Origin: Flavobacterium aquiphilum
GTDB lineage: Bacteria > Bacteroidota > Bacteroidia > Flavobacteriales > Flavobacteriaceae
Assembly (NCBI RefSeq): GCF_027111335.1
Contig: NZ_CP114288.1
Span: forward strand, 3,100,001 to 3,164,000
Length of the DNA: 64,000 bases
Reading direction: 5' to 3'
A program made the translations under genes and the position numbers. The stretch's first letter is position 1; each line of letters starts with the position of its first letter. Below, in pieces: positions 8,678 through 17,967 of this stretch. A model generated the notes under the pieces. It made no database searches. It saw nothing but the letters and a program-made list of their open reading frames with translations, and was not told where the DNA came from.

Positions 8678-9883
8678 TTAATTCGAATTTCCTTTTAGCT
8701 TACTTCCCATGTATCCTTCTTTATCCTGAAAATAGGGTGAGTTTCCTGCCGATGTAGACATACTTTGTGACATTTTCCCTGCGCCATTCCCCATCGAATC
8801 CATAACCATTCCGGCCCCTTGGGATGCTTTGTTGATCACTGAAGTAGTTGCTCCTCCAAAGAGACTGGTCACCTTCTGTCCAAGAGCACCACCTCCACCG
8901 GCATGGACAATATAATTGGCTACTGAGGGAACGGTAAAATATCCTATTATGCCAATAATCATAAAAATGAGATACGCCATGTCTGTCCTGCTAAAAAAGG
9001 TATCACCGGTATTGTGCACCTGAGCTATATCCAATTTTAGCATCAGTTCCTGAATTCGCCCGATAATACTTCCAAAAATATTAGCTACCGGTAACCAAAG
9101 ATAAATATTGATATACCTAGCCAACCATACAGTAAGGGTATGCTGAAAGCCATCAAACACTGCAATACCAAAAACAAATGGTCCCAAAATGGAAAGTACT
9201 ACAAGTTGGAAAGTCCTGAGTGTATCAATGCACAAAGCTGCTGCTTCAAACAATACCCGCAATACTTCGCTCATCCACTCTTTTACCGAATTTCTAAAAC
9301 TATAGGACGCCTTTTCCATAGCAAATTTGACATCGTTTCCAATGCCAGACAACATATCCTCATTTGAAGGATCTTCATTATCGTGGGTGTATTTATACCA
9401 CCTATCCCTATCCCCTGTACCATCCAGTCCAACGTACATTTTCCAGGGATCAGTTTGTTTGATTGCTTTTTCCTTTTCTTTCAAAAGAATAGCTACTGCA
9501 TTATTTGATCCTTCTACCATTGCCGCCGTAGCGGCAACTGTCGGCTTCATGACTCCATTAATAAGTGCCAATACCGATGGAAAAATCATTATACAGAACC
9601 CGATAACAAAAGGCCGGAATAAAGGATAAAAATCAATGGGCTCTGCATTGGCGATATGCCTCCAAACCCGGGAAGCTATATACCATATCGCTGCAAATCC
9701 CGCTATTCCCTGCCCCACAGCCAAAAGATTACTGCATAAAGGCATCATCTCATCATACAGTTGATCCAAAACAAAATGAAGGCTTTTCATGTCATTTCCT
9801 AAACTCTGAGCCTGTGTCATAAAAGGGAATAGCACTCCAAGAATTATAAGAATAGCCCTTTGATTAATCTTAAATAAAACCAT
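8678..9883 (-). CDS. traJ: conjugative transposon protein TraJ (polytopic membrane protein)
   Basis: A 401-residue membrane protein: N-terminal signal-like helix ending FMTQAQS, several further membrane helices (about 60-80, 93-113, 220-245, 258-280, 300-325) and a soluble Gly/Ser/Met-rich tail (about 335-401). This matches TraJ, a VirB6-like inner-membrane component of the mating-pair channel. It is 4 bases after the preceding TraI-like gene. Confidence 0.85.
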   Translation of the reverse strand: MVLFKINQRAILIILGVLFPFMTQAQSLGNDMKSLHFVLDQLYDEMMPLCSNLLAVGQGIAGFAAIWYIASRVWRHIANAEPIDFYPLFRPFVIGFCIMIFPSVLALINGVMKPTVAATAAMVEGSNNAVAILLKEKEKAIKQTDPWKMYVGLDGTGDRDRWYKYTHDNEDPSNEDMLSGIGNDVKFAMEKASYSFRNSVKEWMSEVLRVLFEAAALCIDTLRTFQLVVLSILGPFVFGIAVFDGFQHTLTVWLARYINIYLWLPVANIFGSIIGRIQELMLKLDIAQVHNTGDTFFSRTDMAYLIFMIIGIIGYFTVPSVANYIVHAGGGGALGQKVTSLFGGATTSVINKASQGAGMVMDSMGNGAGKMSQSMSTSAGNSPYFQDKEGYMGSKLKGNSN

Positions 9884-9887
9884 AGCT

Positions 9888-10523
9888 CTAGTTATTTAGT
9901 TTGTAAAGACTTTTCGACACCTGTGCGTCATTTGCCTCTTTTGTTCGTTGCAGCACCAAAATATTAGACGACGCATTAAAGCTTTTCAGAAAATGCAATT
10001 TGTCCTGCATTTCCATATAGATCTTATCAATAGCCTCCAGCCGTTCATCATCGGACATCCGAAGTTTTCCATCAGCCATAACCATGGTCAGTTCATCAAG
10101 ATTTCTAAGACTTTGATTGAGTAAATTGCCATAAATATTTTCAAAATAATTCAACTCTTGAATGGTAAAGCTGTCACTTTTTCGAAACCTGTTTAAGCCC
10201 TTTTTGCTCTCTTTAACTAAAAGAATCTGATAATTGATAATATCACCTACCCTTTTGTATTTCTTGACTGCTGGGCTTACTTGCAAAAGGGCGTCCAGAA
10301 AAGTTTTGTGCAGGCTAAAATTTCCTTGGGACATATCTTTCACAGCCTTATAGCCTCCCGATAAAACATCATATCCCTTTTTCATATCACTTAGAATCTC
10401 TTTGAATTGAGCCAACTTTTCGATATTCAGAATCAATTGCTGGATCTCCTGAACTTGAGAAAATCCTTTTATCGGAAGAAGCAGAACTAAGGTGAATATT
10501 GTTGAAACAAAAATCTTTTTCAT
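9888..10523 (-). CDS. TraI-like secreted conjugation protein, paralogue 3
   Basis: A 211-residue secreted protein with a signal peptide ending GFSQ, then an all-helical, coiled-coil-like body. KKGYDVLSGG and SVxxxVKKY-type segments match its neighbour paralogue, and the later FTIQELNYFENIYGNLL part matches the first paralogue. These proteins belong to the DUF4141/TraI group of the Bacteroidota conjugation apparatus, with a VirB5-like role suspected. It is the last of three adjacent copies before traJ. Confidence 0.72.
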   Translation of the reverse strand: MKKIFVSTIFTLVLLLPIKGFSQVQEIQQLILNIEKLAQFKEILSDMKKGYDVLSGGYKAVKDMSQGNFSLHKTFLDALLQVSPAVKKYKRVGDIINYQILLVKESKKGLNRFRKSDSFTIQELNYFENIYGNLLNQSLRNLDELTMVMADGKLRMSDDERLEAIDKIYMEMQDKLHFLKSFNASSNILVLQRTKEANDAQVSKSLYKLNN

Positions 10524-10534
10524 AACTATTGATT

Positions 10535-11149
10535 TTATAAAGCATGAAGTAATTGAGCGGATTTAACATCTTCATTTTCATGAACTTTCGAAAATGAAAG
10601 CCCTAAACTCTCCTCGCTGAATGATTTACAAAAGGCATAATTATCCAGCATTGCTTCATACAACTCATCAATCCGTATAATTCGCTGATCATCTTTCATT
10701 TTCAGTTTGGAATCCAGTGTAACCTCCATAAGGACTTCCAATACATCATCACAATCCGCTAAGAGCCTATCAAAGGAACGTTCGATATAATCCAGTTCAT
10801 CACCATGAAATAAATCACTTACCCGCAATTGCTCGCGAGTCCTTTTATAGATTTTCACAATTTTGAGCTGCAAGGAAATAATCTCAGCGACCTTGTAGTA
10901 CTTTCTTATTTTTGGATTAACTTGTTTTAAAGAATTAAAATAACCGCTATGCAGATTAACCTCTCCTTTCTTTACATCTCCAATAAAATTGAGTCCCTTT
11001 TTGACTACCGTATAGCCTTTTTTGACATAATCGATATGAACCTGTAGAGCGGCAATTTGAAGTAACAATTCTTTTATTTGTTTATTTTGAGCATGTAGTC
11101 CCGGATGAAAAATAAGTGTCGCCACTAACAATAAAACATTCTTTTTCAT
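10535..11149 (-). CDS. TraI-like secreted conjugation protein, paralogue 2
   Basis: A 204-residue protein with signal peptide ending GLHAQ and a helical body. It shares KKGYTVVKKG and a VNPKIRKYYKV stretch with the downstream paralogue, in which the same positions read KKGYDVLSGG and VSPAVKKYKRV, so the pair arose by duplication. It is 11 bases from the next gene. Function is inferred only from the family and the tra operon. Confidence 0.7.
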   Translation of the reverse strand: MKKNVLLLVATLIFHPGLHAQNKQIKELLLQIAALQVHIDYVKKGYTVVKKGLNFIGDVKKGEVNLHSGYFNSLKQVNPKIRKYYKVAEIISLQLKIVKIYKRTREQLRVSDLFHGDELDYIERSFDRLLADCDDVLEVLMEVTLDSKLKMKDDQRIIRIDELYEAMLDNYAFCKSFSEESLGLSFSKVHENEDVKSAQLLHAL

Positions 11150-11162
11150 GATTTCTTTAGTT

Positions 11163-11852
11163 TTAAGGGATTCCGTAAAATTGTTTCACTTTCTGAGCCT
11201 CAACTTCTGTTTTAGCCCTCTGAAGACTTAGCATCTTATTCTGGTCATTGAACAGCAATAAATCATCATAATTAGCATCGATTTGGTCTGCAGCCTTATT
11301 AATAATTTCCAATCGCTTTAGATCACTCATTTGGGTCGTGAAGGAATCAAGTATTAAAAATATCTGATCCATATTTTTTAAGCTTTCTTCCAAAATTCCT
11401 GTATAAACCCGCTGCATATATTCAAGCTCTTCAGCCGTAAAATGACTGTCTTGCTTAAATAATTTCCAAGCCCGTTCATACTCGTCCACCAGTCTGGCCT
11501 GCTTTCGGGTGATCTCTTTAATTCGCTGATAATAGGCAATAACTGATTTGACTTTCATCAGTTCATCGTAATACTCCTTGTAAAGGTCCCGCTGCTTTTG
11601 TGTCCACTCGGAAATCTCATTCAATTTTAATTTAGATAAGATGTTCTCTATTTTCTTCTGGGCGTTTTGCAACCAGATGGTCTTGTTCTGCAAACGCTGA
11701 ATCCGGAGATCAATGGCTTTTATTACTTTAATAGCGACCTGTCTTACAAGCTCCAAGATAGGTAGTGCTGTGACATTTGTAGCAGGCCGTGCTGGGGTAG
11801 ATAGTAGAAATAAACAAAGCACAGCGGCAATTAATTTTGTTTTCACTTTCAT
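11163..11852 (-). CDS. traI: TraI-like secreted conjugation protein (DUF4141), paralogue 1
   Basis: A 229-residue protein with signal peptide ending STPARPAT and a long helical body rich in Lys, Gln and Glu. It is the classical TraI/DUF4141 member directly downstream of the TraG ATPase. Its C-terminal half (FTAEELEYMQRVYTGILEES) aligns with paralogue 3 but is diverged from paralogue 2. Expected to act in the periplasm as part of the transfer channel. Confidence 0.75.
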   Translation of the reverse strand: MKVKTKLIAAVLCLFLLSTPARPATNVTALPILELVRQVAIKVIKAIDLRIQRLQNKTIWLQNAQKKIENILSKLKLNEISEWTQKQRDLYKEYYDELMKVKSVIAYYQRIKEITRKQARLVDEYERAWKLFKQDSHFTAEELEYMQRVYTGILEESLKNMDQIFLILDSFTTQMSDLKRLEIINKAADQIDANYDDLLLFNDQNKMLSLQRAKTEVEAQKVKQFYGIP

Positions 11853-11865
11853 TTTTCTTTTTCAT

Positions 11866-14334
11866 TTAATTTCCATTTCTCAAATCAAAAGCCAATGCAG
11901 CTATACCTTTTTTGATATCGCCTCCGTACTTTTGGGCGTAGGTGTGTACTTTCACCTTTTCACTTTCTTCTGTGGTATAAACCAGATATTCCTCCAATGA
12001 AACCTCTGTTCTGTATACCTTGGAAAGCATCCCTCCTAATGAAACGAATACTTCTTTATATTTCTTAGTTGGATCATTGGCCTTATTAACCGATAGTACT
12101 AATGCTTTTTCTTTCTCAGTAAGTCCCAACAATTCCTGTATCTGATCAAATTTGTTTTGATACTTACTTTGATCCAGTAGGATTTTGCAATCGCTATTAT
12201 TGATGATAGCCTGCTTGACGACCGGGGAAGAAATAATATCTTCGACTTCCTGAGTAACCACAATGGCTTCACCAAAGAACTTTCTCACCGTTTTAAAAAG
12301 GTATTTGATGTACTCTGCCATTCCCTCTTTGGCAATGGCTTTCCAAGCCTCTTCAATCAAAATCATTTTACGGATACCTTTTAGTTTTCGCATCTTGCTT
12401 ATAAAAACCTCCATGATAATGATGGTCACCACCGGGAAAAGTATTGGGTGGTCTTTGATATTATCCAATTCAAAAACAATAAAACGTTCCTTTAAAAGCT
12501 CCAGGTTCTCCGTCGCGTTGAGCAGATAATCAAACTCACCACCCTTGTAGTAAGGTCGTAATACATAAAGAAAATTGTTGACGTCAAAATCCTTTTCTTT
12601 TACCTTATCGCTTTCTAAAATCAAAACAAATTCTTCTTTCAAAAACTCGTAGAAGGTATCGAAGCAGGGAAAAATAGTACTTTGAATTTCCAATTTTTCA
12701 TAGTAAAGTTGCAAAGCATTGGACAAAGCCACATATTCACTGCGGTTAAATGTTTCGTCATCTTTTTTCCACAAAGCCAAAAGCAGTGTTTTAATACTCT
12801 CCTTTTTCTCCGTATCCAAACTGTCTCCCTCTCCGATGTAAAATGGATTGAACCGAATTGGTTTTTTTTCATCATAGGTAAAATAATAGCCGTTTACCAT
12901 ATCGCACAATCCCTTGTAACTATGTCCTACATCAACCAACACTATATGCGTTCCTTGTTCATAATAGCTTCTAACCATATGATTGGTAAAAAAGGATTTT
13001 CCACTTCCCGATGGCCCCAAAATGAATTTGTTTCTATTGGTACATATTCCCATTTTCACCGGCTCGTCACTGATATCCACATGAACAGGTCTTCCGGTAA
13101 GGCGATCGCCCAAACGAATGCCAACAGGACTGAGTGAAGAACCGTAACCAGTCTCCATATTTAAAAAACAAACCGCTTGCTCGATGAAGGTGTCAAAAGT
13201 GTCATTCATTGGAAAATCAGCTTCGTTCCCCGGTATCCCTGCCCAGTATATTTGAGCAGCTCCCACTGTTTCCTGTTTGGCAGCCGTATCCATTTGGGCG
13301 AGTGCCGACGAGACCTTATTTTTAATATCCTTTAATTCATCTTTATTGGACGACCAGGCCAAAATATTAAAATGTGCCTTTACAGGTGATCGCTGTTGGG
13401 AAACAGCTTCATTTAAAAAATCGTTTGTAGCATCTCTTGCAGACAGGTTCTCACGGCTGTAAGCCGATAATGACTGTAAACGAAGACGTTTGCTTTCTAA
13501 CTTCTGAATGGCCTTTTGGACATCTTCTATAAACAGGTATTGATTATAGATGTGATTACAGGACAAAAGCTGCCCTAGAGTCGATGCAAATCCGATACTG
13601 AATTTTGTCCTATCCGTCGAATAGCGATCAAAATTGATTCTAGAACCACATAGGGCAGGCAGATCAACAGCATCACCTAAGGTAAAGAGTTGGCAATATT
13701 TATCCCCAACTTCTAAACCATTATCAAATTTGATATCATTATAGATAAAAGGGTCTTTCCCATCTGATAAAAAACAATATTGTTCAATTAACCCTAACGA
13801 GCGGGTTTGGCTTTTTAGGTCATTGTTCACTAATCGTGTGAGTTTTACAAAGCCGCTATCCTCCAAAATCCGTTTAAACTGGCCGGTACAGTCAATAAAA
13901 TCCTGTAACAATTGTGGCTTTAAAGTTTCTTCGGGAACAATCGATCGTCTTATCAGGTTTGAAAACAAAGAACTAGAGCTCTTTCTTGTAACCGGCTTTT
14001 TTGTCAACATGATATAGCACGAATGGTTCAAAAAAGACCTTTCGTTAAAAAAACGTTCACTACTTTGACTTAGAAAACTATTGTCCGTACCGGTAAAATC
14101 TGCCTGATGTGCGCTTTCTAAAAACCAGTCCTGCTTATGAAAGACACATCGTTTAGGAAGCACTTTTACAGCTTTAATCCAGGTTTGATGAAATGCTTCA
14201 TATTCCTGATCCGATAAGGTAAAAATCTCCGGTAGTTCTGCTTTAAATACGATAGTTACATCCCCTTGTTTTGATAAAATACAGTCATGTTCCACCGCCA
14301 TAATTGGCAGTACATCGTCCATCTTCGTCTCCAT
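11866..14334 (-). CDS. traG: TraG family conjugation ATPase (VirB4-like)
   Basis: An 822-residue ATPase from the ATG at 14334; a GTG immediately before it is an alternative start. The N-terminal domain (about 1-400) is the TraG-N type. The C-terminal domain has Walker A GPSGSGKSFF (K446), Walker B near residue 655 (RKMILIEEAWKAI) and a following VTQEVED segment. VirB4-type ATPases power assembly of the transfer channel at the inner membrane. Full family length with no breaks. It lies 13 bases before the first TraI-like gene. Confidence 0.92.
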   Translation of the reverse strand: METKMDDVLPIMAVEHDCILSKQGDVTIVFKAELPEIFTLSDQEYEAFHQTWIKAVKVLPKRCVFHKQDWFLESAHQADFTGTDNSFLSQSSERFFNERSFLNHSCYIMLTKKPVTRKSSSSLFSNLIRRSIVPEETLKPQLLQDFIDCTGQFKRILEDSGFVKLTRLVNNDLKSQTRSLGLIEQYCFLSDGKDPFIYNDIKFDNGLEVGDKYCQLFTLGDAVDLPALCGSRINFDRYSTDRTKFSIGFASTLGQLLSCNHIYNQYLFIEDVQKAIQKLESKRLRLQSLSAYSRENLSARDATNDFLNEAVSQQRSPVKAHFNILAWSSNKDELKDIKNKVSSALAQMDTAAKQETVGAAQIYWAGIPGNEADFPMNDTFDTFIEQAVCFLNMETGYGSSLSPVGIRLGDRLTGRPVHVDISDEPVKMGICTNRNKFILGPSGSGKSFFTNHMVRSYYEQGTHIVLVDVGHSYKGLCDMVNGYYFTYDEKKPIRFNPFYIGEGDSLDTEKKESIKTLLLALWKKDDETFNRSEYVALSNALQLYYEKLEIQSTIFPCFDTFYEFLKEEFVLILESDKVKEKDFDVNNFLYVLRPYYKGGEFDYLLNATENLELLKERFIVFELDNIKDHPILFPVVTIIIMEVFISKMRKLKGIRKMILIEEAWKAIAKEGMAEYIKYLFKTVRKFFGEAIVVTQEVEDIISSPVVKQAIINNSDCKILLDQSKYQNKFDQIQELLGLTEKEKALVLSVNKANDPTKKYKEVFVSLGGMLSKVYRTEVSLEEYLVYTTEESEKVKVHTYAQKYGGDIKKGIAALAFDLRNGN

Positions 14335-14366
14335 CACCTCTCATTATTATCATTTAAAGCCGCCCT

Positions 14367-14681
14367 CTAAAACCTAATAAATATTTTTCGAGTATTGCAT
14401 TTTATATGTTTTGGAATTTGTTTGCCAGCCAAAGTCTTCATCAATCCGTACTCCCCATATTTATTGCTCATATTGTAAATTTTATAGATCAAAAGAGATC
14501 CAGCAATAACAATAAAAGCGACACAAACAATCGATGGGATCCCCATCACATATAATATCGCAAATAGAATCATCAATAACACAACCCCTCCTCCCAAGTA
14601 CCAGATGTATTGCGCTTTCAATCCTTTAAATTCGATACTCTGATTGATTCCTTTATTGATTTTATACACACTGCAATTCAT
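14367..14681 (-). CDS. traF: conjugation membrane protein TraF (DUF4133)
   Basis: A 104-residue protein with two adjacent membrane helices (about 29-48 and 52-70) between short cytoplasmic ends, beginning MNCSVYKINKGINQSIEFKG. This is the DUF4133 layout, comparable to VirB3, always placed between traE and traG in Bacteroidota elements, as here. Confidence 0.85.
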   Translation of the reverse strand: MNCSVYKINKGINQSIEFKGLKAQYIWYLGGGVVLLMILFAILYVMGIPSIVCVAFIVIAGSLLIYKIYNMSNKYGEYGLMKTLAGKQIPKHIKCNTRKIFIRF

Positions 14682-14708
14682 CAGCTATCCTTATTTCTCC
14701 GTTAAAAA

Positions 14709-15047
14709 CTAAACGCCAAAGAAGGACTTGATCACAGTTGCCACCACTACAAGAAAAACACAACTACCAAACCAGGCCGCAGCCACTTTACCAGTGTCGG
14801 GATCTCCGGAATTCCATTTTTGATATACTTTTACAGCTCCGATTAATCCAAGTATGGCTCCCACAGCATACATCAGTTCGGTTCCCGCATCAAAATAACT
14901 CCTAACCTTTTGATTGGCTTCGTTGATACCGGCTACTCCATCTTGAGCCATGGTCGAAACCGATATTAGAAAAAATAGTATTTTAATCGCGCCCAAAGGT
15001 TTTAGCCCCCTACTAAAACTCTTTAATTTAATTTCCCTTTCTTTCAT
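14709..15047 (-). CDS. traE: conjugation protein TraE (DUF4134)
   Basis: A 112-residue protein: hydrophobic signal helix (about 19-35), then GINEANQKVRSYFDAGTELM and two further hydrophobic helices, the DUF4134 pattern similar to VirB2 pilin-like subunits. It is the first canonical gene of the leftward tra cluster. Confidence 0.87.
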   Translation of the reverse strand: MKEREIKLKSFSRGLKPLGAIKILFFLISVSTMAQDGVAGINEANQKVRSYFDAGTELMYAVGAILGLIGAVKVYQKWNSGDPDTGKVAAAWFGSCVFLVVVATVIKSFFGV

Positions 15048-15053
15048 CTCTGA

Positions 15054-15137
15054 TCATTTACAAATTAAAATTTTAGTAAAAAAATAGCAGAGAAATACCG
15101 CCGTTTCAGCCTCTACCTCCTTGTCACATTTCGCCAT
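15054..15137 (-). CDS. possible 27-residue leader peptide upstream of traE
   Basis: A very small frame with ATG at 15137 and TGA 6 bases before the traE start, reading MAKCDKEVEAETAV and a hydrophobic, cysteine-containing end. The stretch 15100-15180 is visibly richer in G and C than its surroundings. It could be a translated leader, or the conservation may be at DNA level. Weak evidence; no ribosome-site support. Confidence 0.25.
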   Translation of the reverse strand: MAKCDKEVEAETAVFLCYFFTKILICK

Positions 15138-15194
15138 ACCGCACTTGAGCGAACAGGGATACTCCTCTGCATTATTCTATTTTATTATTTGGTC

Positions 15195-15635
15195 TCAGCC
15201 CCACAAACCATCAACCTCGGCATAAGTTAAAATCAGCTGTGGGTGCTTTTCGCATTCTGAGACCATAAGTTTATTTAGTTGGATTCGTTCTGAAGGTTTA
15301 TTAGCCTGCGGATAATCATGGAGAATTAATTTTAAATGGCTTTTAAGTTCTTCATTTGAAAAATTAAGCTCGCAACTTTCTTCAATAGCTTTCACCAATA
15401 AAATTGATAAATCTTCTTGATCCTGATCTGATTTTGAAGATTGAATCTCCTCTGAAAAAAGGACTTCAATATTTTCAATGTTTTTACTTCTTAAAAGAAA
15501 AATGCCCTTGGATTGTCCACTAAAAATTCCTTTTACATCTTCTGAATAATAATAAAAAATCACAAAAACATACCACACCGCGGTTAAAACCAAAATTGTA
15601 ATTAAATAATTACCCCATGAAATAGTTGAAAGCAT
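15195..15635 (-). CDS. single-pass membrane protein of the tra operon
   Basis: A 146-residue protein with one membrane helix at about 10-30 (LITILVLTAVWYVFVIFYYY) and an acidic, helical cytoplasmic domain. It precedes traE at 147 bases and is in the position of an uncharacterised gene of Flavobacteriaceae conjugative clusters. No enzymatic motif. Function unknown. Confidence 0.6.
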   Translation of the reverse strand: MLSTISWGNYLITILVLTAVWYVFVIFYYYSEDVKGIFSGQSKGIFLLRSKNIENIEVLFSEEIQSSKSDQDQEDLSILLVKAIEESCELNFSNEELKSHLKLILHDYPQANKPSERIQLNKLMVSECEKHPQLILTYAEVDGLWG

Positions 15636-16090
15636 AATAATTCTCTTTAGTCATTAAACATCTTCTCCCTTACATCAAACACCACTTTAACATTAACTTC
15701 CTAGTTAATTGTAAGTCAAAGGAACTACAAGAATGGACTTTCTACAAGTACAACTTTTTTCTTGTACCCTACTGTACCTTAAAGAATACCTAAAAATCAA
15801 AAGAATCCTAAATTTTATTTAAGGTTTAAAATAAGTTTAGACCAACTGGATACTATAATTTTATTACCACAATATTTCATGTTCAATTTGAGAAAAGTAG
15901 AACATTAATCTAACTGAGATTAAGCTTTTATTAATTGTAAGAATTAAAGTGACAAACAAAACCAAACAATAACTATAATTAACTATATTTGAAATACTTA
16001 CAAAAAATAAATATTAAAAAAACAGTATAACAACCGATTACTAAAGCATTAAAAACTAAGAGAATCTTGAACAATAATAAGTAAAATCAT
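15636..16090. other. divergent intergenic region between the tra cluster and the PLD gene
   Basis: 455 bases, AT-rich, no credible gene. Around 15739-15780 there is a cluster of GTAC-containing palindromic bits (ACAAGTACAAC, CTTGTAC, CTGTACC) that could be an operator for the leftward tra genes. A box TATATTTG lies at 15984-15991 for the rightward gene. Confidence 0.4.
15984..15991 (+). promoter_or_regulatory. possible -7 box (TAnnTTTG) for the PLD-like gene
   Basis: TATATTTG matches the Bacteroidota -7 consensus exactly; the expected start would lie about 90 bases before the ATG at 16091. No good -33 TTTG is seen at the usual distance, so support is limited. Confidence 0.3.
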
Positions 16091-17815
16091 ATGGCTGCAA
16101 ACGAGACATCCGATTTCCTGATTACAGGTACTAACAAAAATGCGCTCTTTACATTAAAAGCATATCGCGGAGAAGGCATGCTTTTACTAGCGATGAACTG
16201 GAAAAACACTGAACCTCCCAAAGATTTTGTTGGTTTTTCCATTGAATACAAAGAACCTGGGGGAGATAAATATTTTGCCCTAAAAAACCGACTTTCTTTC
16301 CTCAATGAAAAGGGTAAAGCAAGCCAGGAAAGCATTTCCTCCCTCCAAGCACCTTTTCAGAAGTTCCGATGGGTTCATTTTCCCAGAAATGCAGATTTGA
16401 AAGGAAACTTCAGCTATATGGTTAAACCCGTATTTATGGGCAGTAATGACGAATTAAGTTATGGAGAATCTCAAATAGTTGAAATCGCACTAAGTCGTGA
16501 AACCTATCCTGGTAAATTAAATGTATCCTTTACTCGCGGTTTTGTTTCTTCACAAGCCTTTGTTGACAAATATGAAGCTGATGGTGGAATTGCTGCCTTA
16601 CTCCCACCTAAAGCCAAATTCGGTCTTGATTTTAAACCAAATCATCCAAAAGCAGATGAAGCATTACCATGGATGGGATTTGAAGCAGTGAACGAAATCC
16701 TAAAACTGCTCGATGAAGCTATTGATGATAAGGATGCTCAAGTCAGAGTGGTAGCATATGATCTTAATCAGCCTGAGGTTGTTAACAGGCTTATTCAGTT
16801 GGGAGACCGATTAAAAATAATAATTGACAACAGTGGCGATCATGGTGAAATAGATTCTGCTGAGACGGATGCTTCGGAACGACTTAAACAATCTACAAAT
16901 AATAAGGTCAAAAGACACCACATGAGCCAATTGCAACATAATAAGACAATTGTGGTGAATGGTCCAAAGGTGAAAGCAGCTGTTTGCGGCTCAACTAATT
17001 TTACCTGGAGAGGTTTTTATGTTCAGGCAAATAATGCTGTCATTATAAGAGGTGAAAAGGCTATAAAACCCTTCCTTGAAGCCTTTGACAATTATTGGAA
17101 TTTTGATGATGCCAAAAAATATGGAAAGACTCCGTCAGCTGAATGGAATGATATAGGAATTGAGGGTATTGATATTAAAGCCTCTTTTTCTCCCCATTCT
17201 AATTCAAATTCACTTTTAGATGTAATTGCTACGGACATGGAAAACAAAACAACTTCCAATCTTTTCTACTCGCTTGCCTTTTTATTTCAAACTTCCGGTT
17301 CCATAAGGGATGCTGTTACAAGACTTACCAATGACAATAAAATTTTTGTTTATGGAATCTCTGATAAAAAAGTTGGAGGACTGGATTTACAAAAACCTGA
17401 TGGCAATGTTTCTCCCGTTTATCCGTCTGAAATAAGCAAGGGCTTTCCTGAACCATTTAAATCTGAACCAACTGGAGGGACAGGAACACGGATGCATCAT
17501 AAATTTGTTGTAATTGATTTTGATAAGCCAACTGCCAGAGTTTATCTAGGCTCCTATAATTTCTCTCCAACCGCAGATAAAAAAAACGGAGAAAATTTAC
17601 TCTTTATCAAAGACCGAAAAATTGCAATTGCATACATGATAGAAGCGCTTAGAATATTTGATCATTATCATTTTAGGGTAGCAGCCAAAGAATCCAAAAA
17701 ATCGGGAAGAGCATTGTGCTTATCAAAATCTCCGAAAATGGATAGTGAAAAACCTTGGTGGGACGAATACTATTCAGATATTAAAAAAGTAAGAGATCGT
17801 GAATTGTTTGGTTAA
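16091..17815 (+). CDS. phospholipase D superfamily protein
   Basis: A 574-residue cytoplasmic protein (no signal or membrane helix) with two PLD-type motifs. The second, H469-x-K471 followed four residues later by D476 (MHHKFVVID) and SYNFSPTADKKN..E, is canonical. The first, H283-x-K285 (HNKTIVV), has Asn290 where Asp is usual, followed by CGSTNFTWRG. The N-terminal 180 residues are a beta-rich extra domain (FSIEYKEPGGDKYFALKNR). PLD-family enzymes act on phosphodiesters of lipids or nucleic acids through a His nucleophile. As a stand-alone cargo gene beside a conjugative element, nuclease or defence-type roles are possible but unproven. A terminator follows at 17883. Confidence 0.8.
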   Translation: MAANETSDFLITGTNKNALFTLKAYRGEGMLLLAMNWKNTEPPKDFVGFSIEYKEPGGDKYFALKNRLSFLNEKGKASQESISSLQAPFQKFRWVHFPRNADLKGNFSYMVKPVFMGSNDELSYGESQIVEIALSRETYPGKLNVSFTRGFVSSQAFVDKYEADGGIAALLPPKAKFGLDFKPNHPKADEALPWMGFEAVNEILKLLDEAIDDKDAQVRVVAYDLNQPEVVNRLIQLGDRLKIIIDNSGDHGEIDSAETDASERLKQSTNNKVKRHHMSQLQHNKTIVVNGPKVKAAVCGSTNFTWRGFYVQANNAVIIRGEKAIKPFLEAFDNYWNFDDAKKYGKTPSAEWNDIGIEGIDIKASFSPHSNSNSLLDVIATDMENKTTSNLFYSLAFLFQTSGSIRDAVTRLTNDNKIFVYGISDKKVGGLDLQKPDGNVSPVYPSEISKGFPEPFKSEPTGGTGTRMHHKFVVIDFDKPTARVYLGSYNFSPTADKKNGENLLFIKDRKIAIAYMIEALRIFDHYHFRVAAKESKKSGRALCLSKSPKMDSEKPWWDEYYSDIKKVRDRELFG

Positions 17816-17882
17816 TACTAGAAATTACCATACAACCATCCAAACATAATATGTAATACTATAACAGATATACAATTACGAA

Positions 17883-17921
17883 AACCTCCTTGAAATCCAA
17901 TTCAAGGAGGTTATTTTTTTT
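17883..17921 (+). terminator. rho-independent terminator of the PLD-like gene
   Basis: A perfect 12-bp stem (17883-17894 with 17901-17912) around a 6-base loop, followed on the plus strand by A and eight T. It sits between convergent genes and could also slow leftward transcription. Confidence 0.85.
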
Positions 17922-17967
17922 AAATACATCAAAATTCATTCAAACTAAAATTCAAAGAACTCAAAAA

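Noticed and set aside
1098..17815. Prophage
   Set aside because: There are integrase, recombinase and PLD-like genes but no capsid, terminase, tail or lysis genes; the cluster encodes conjugation proteins.
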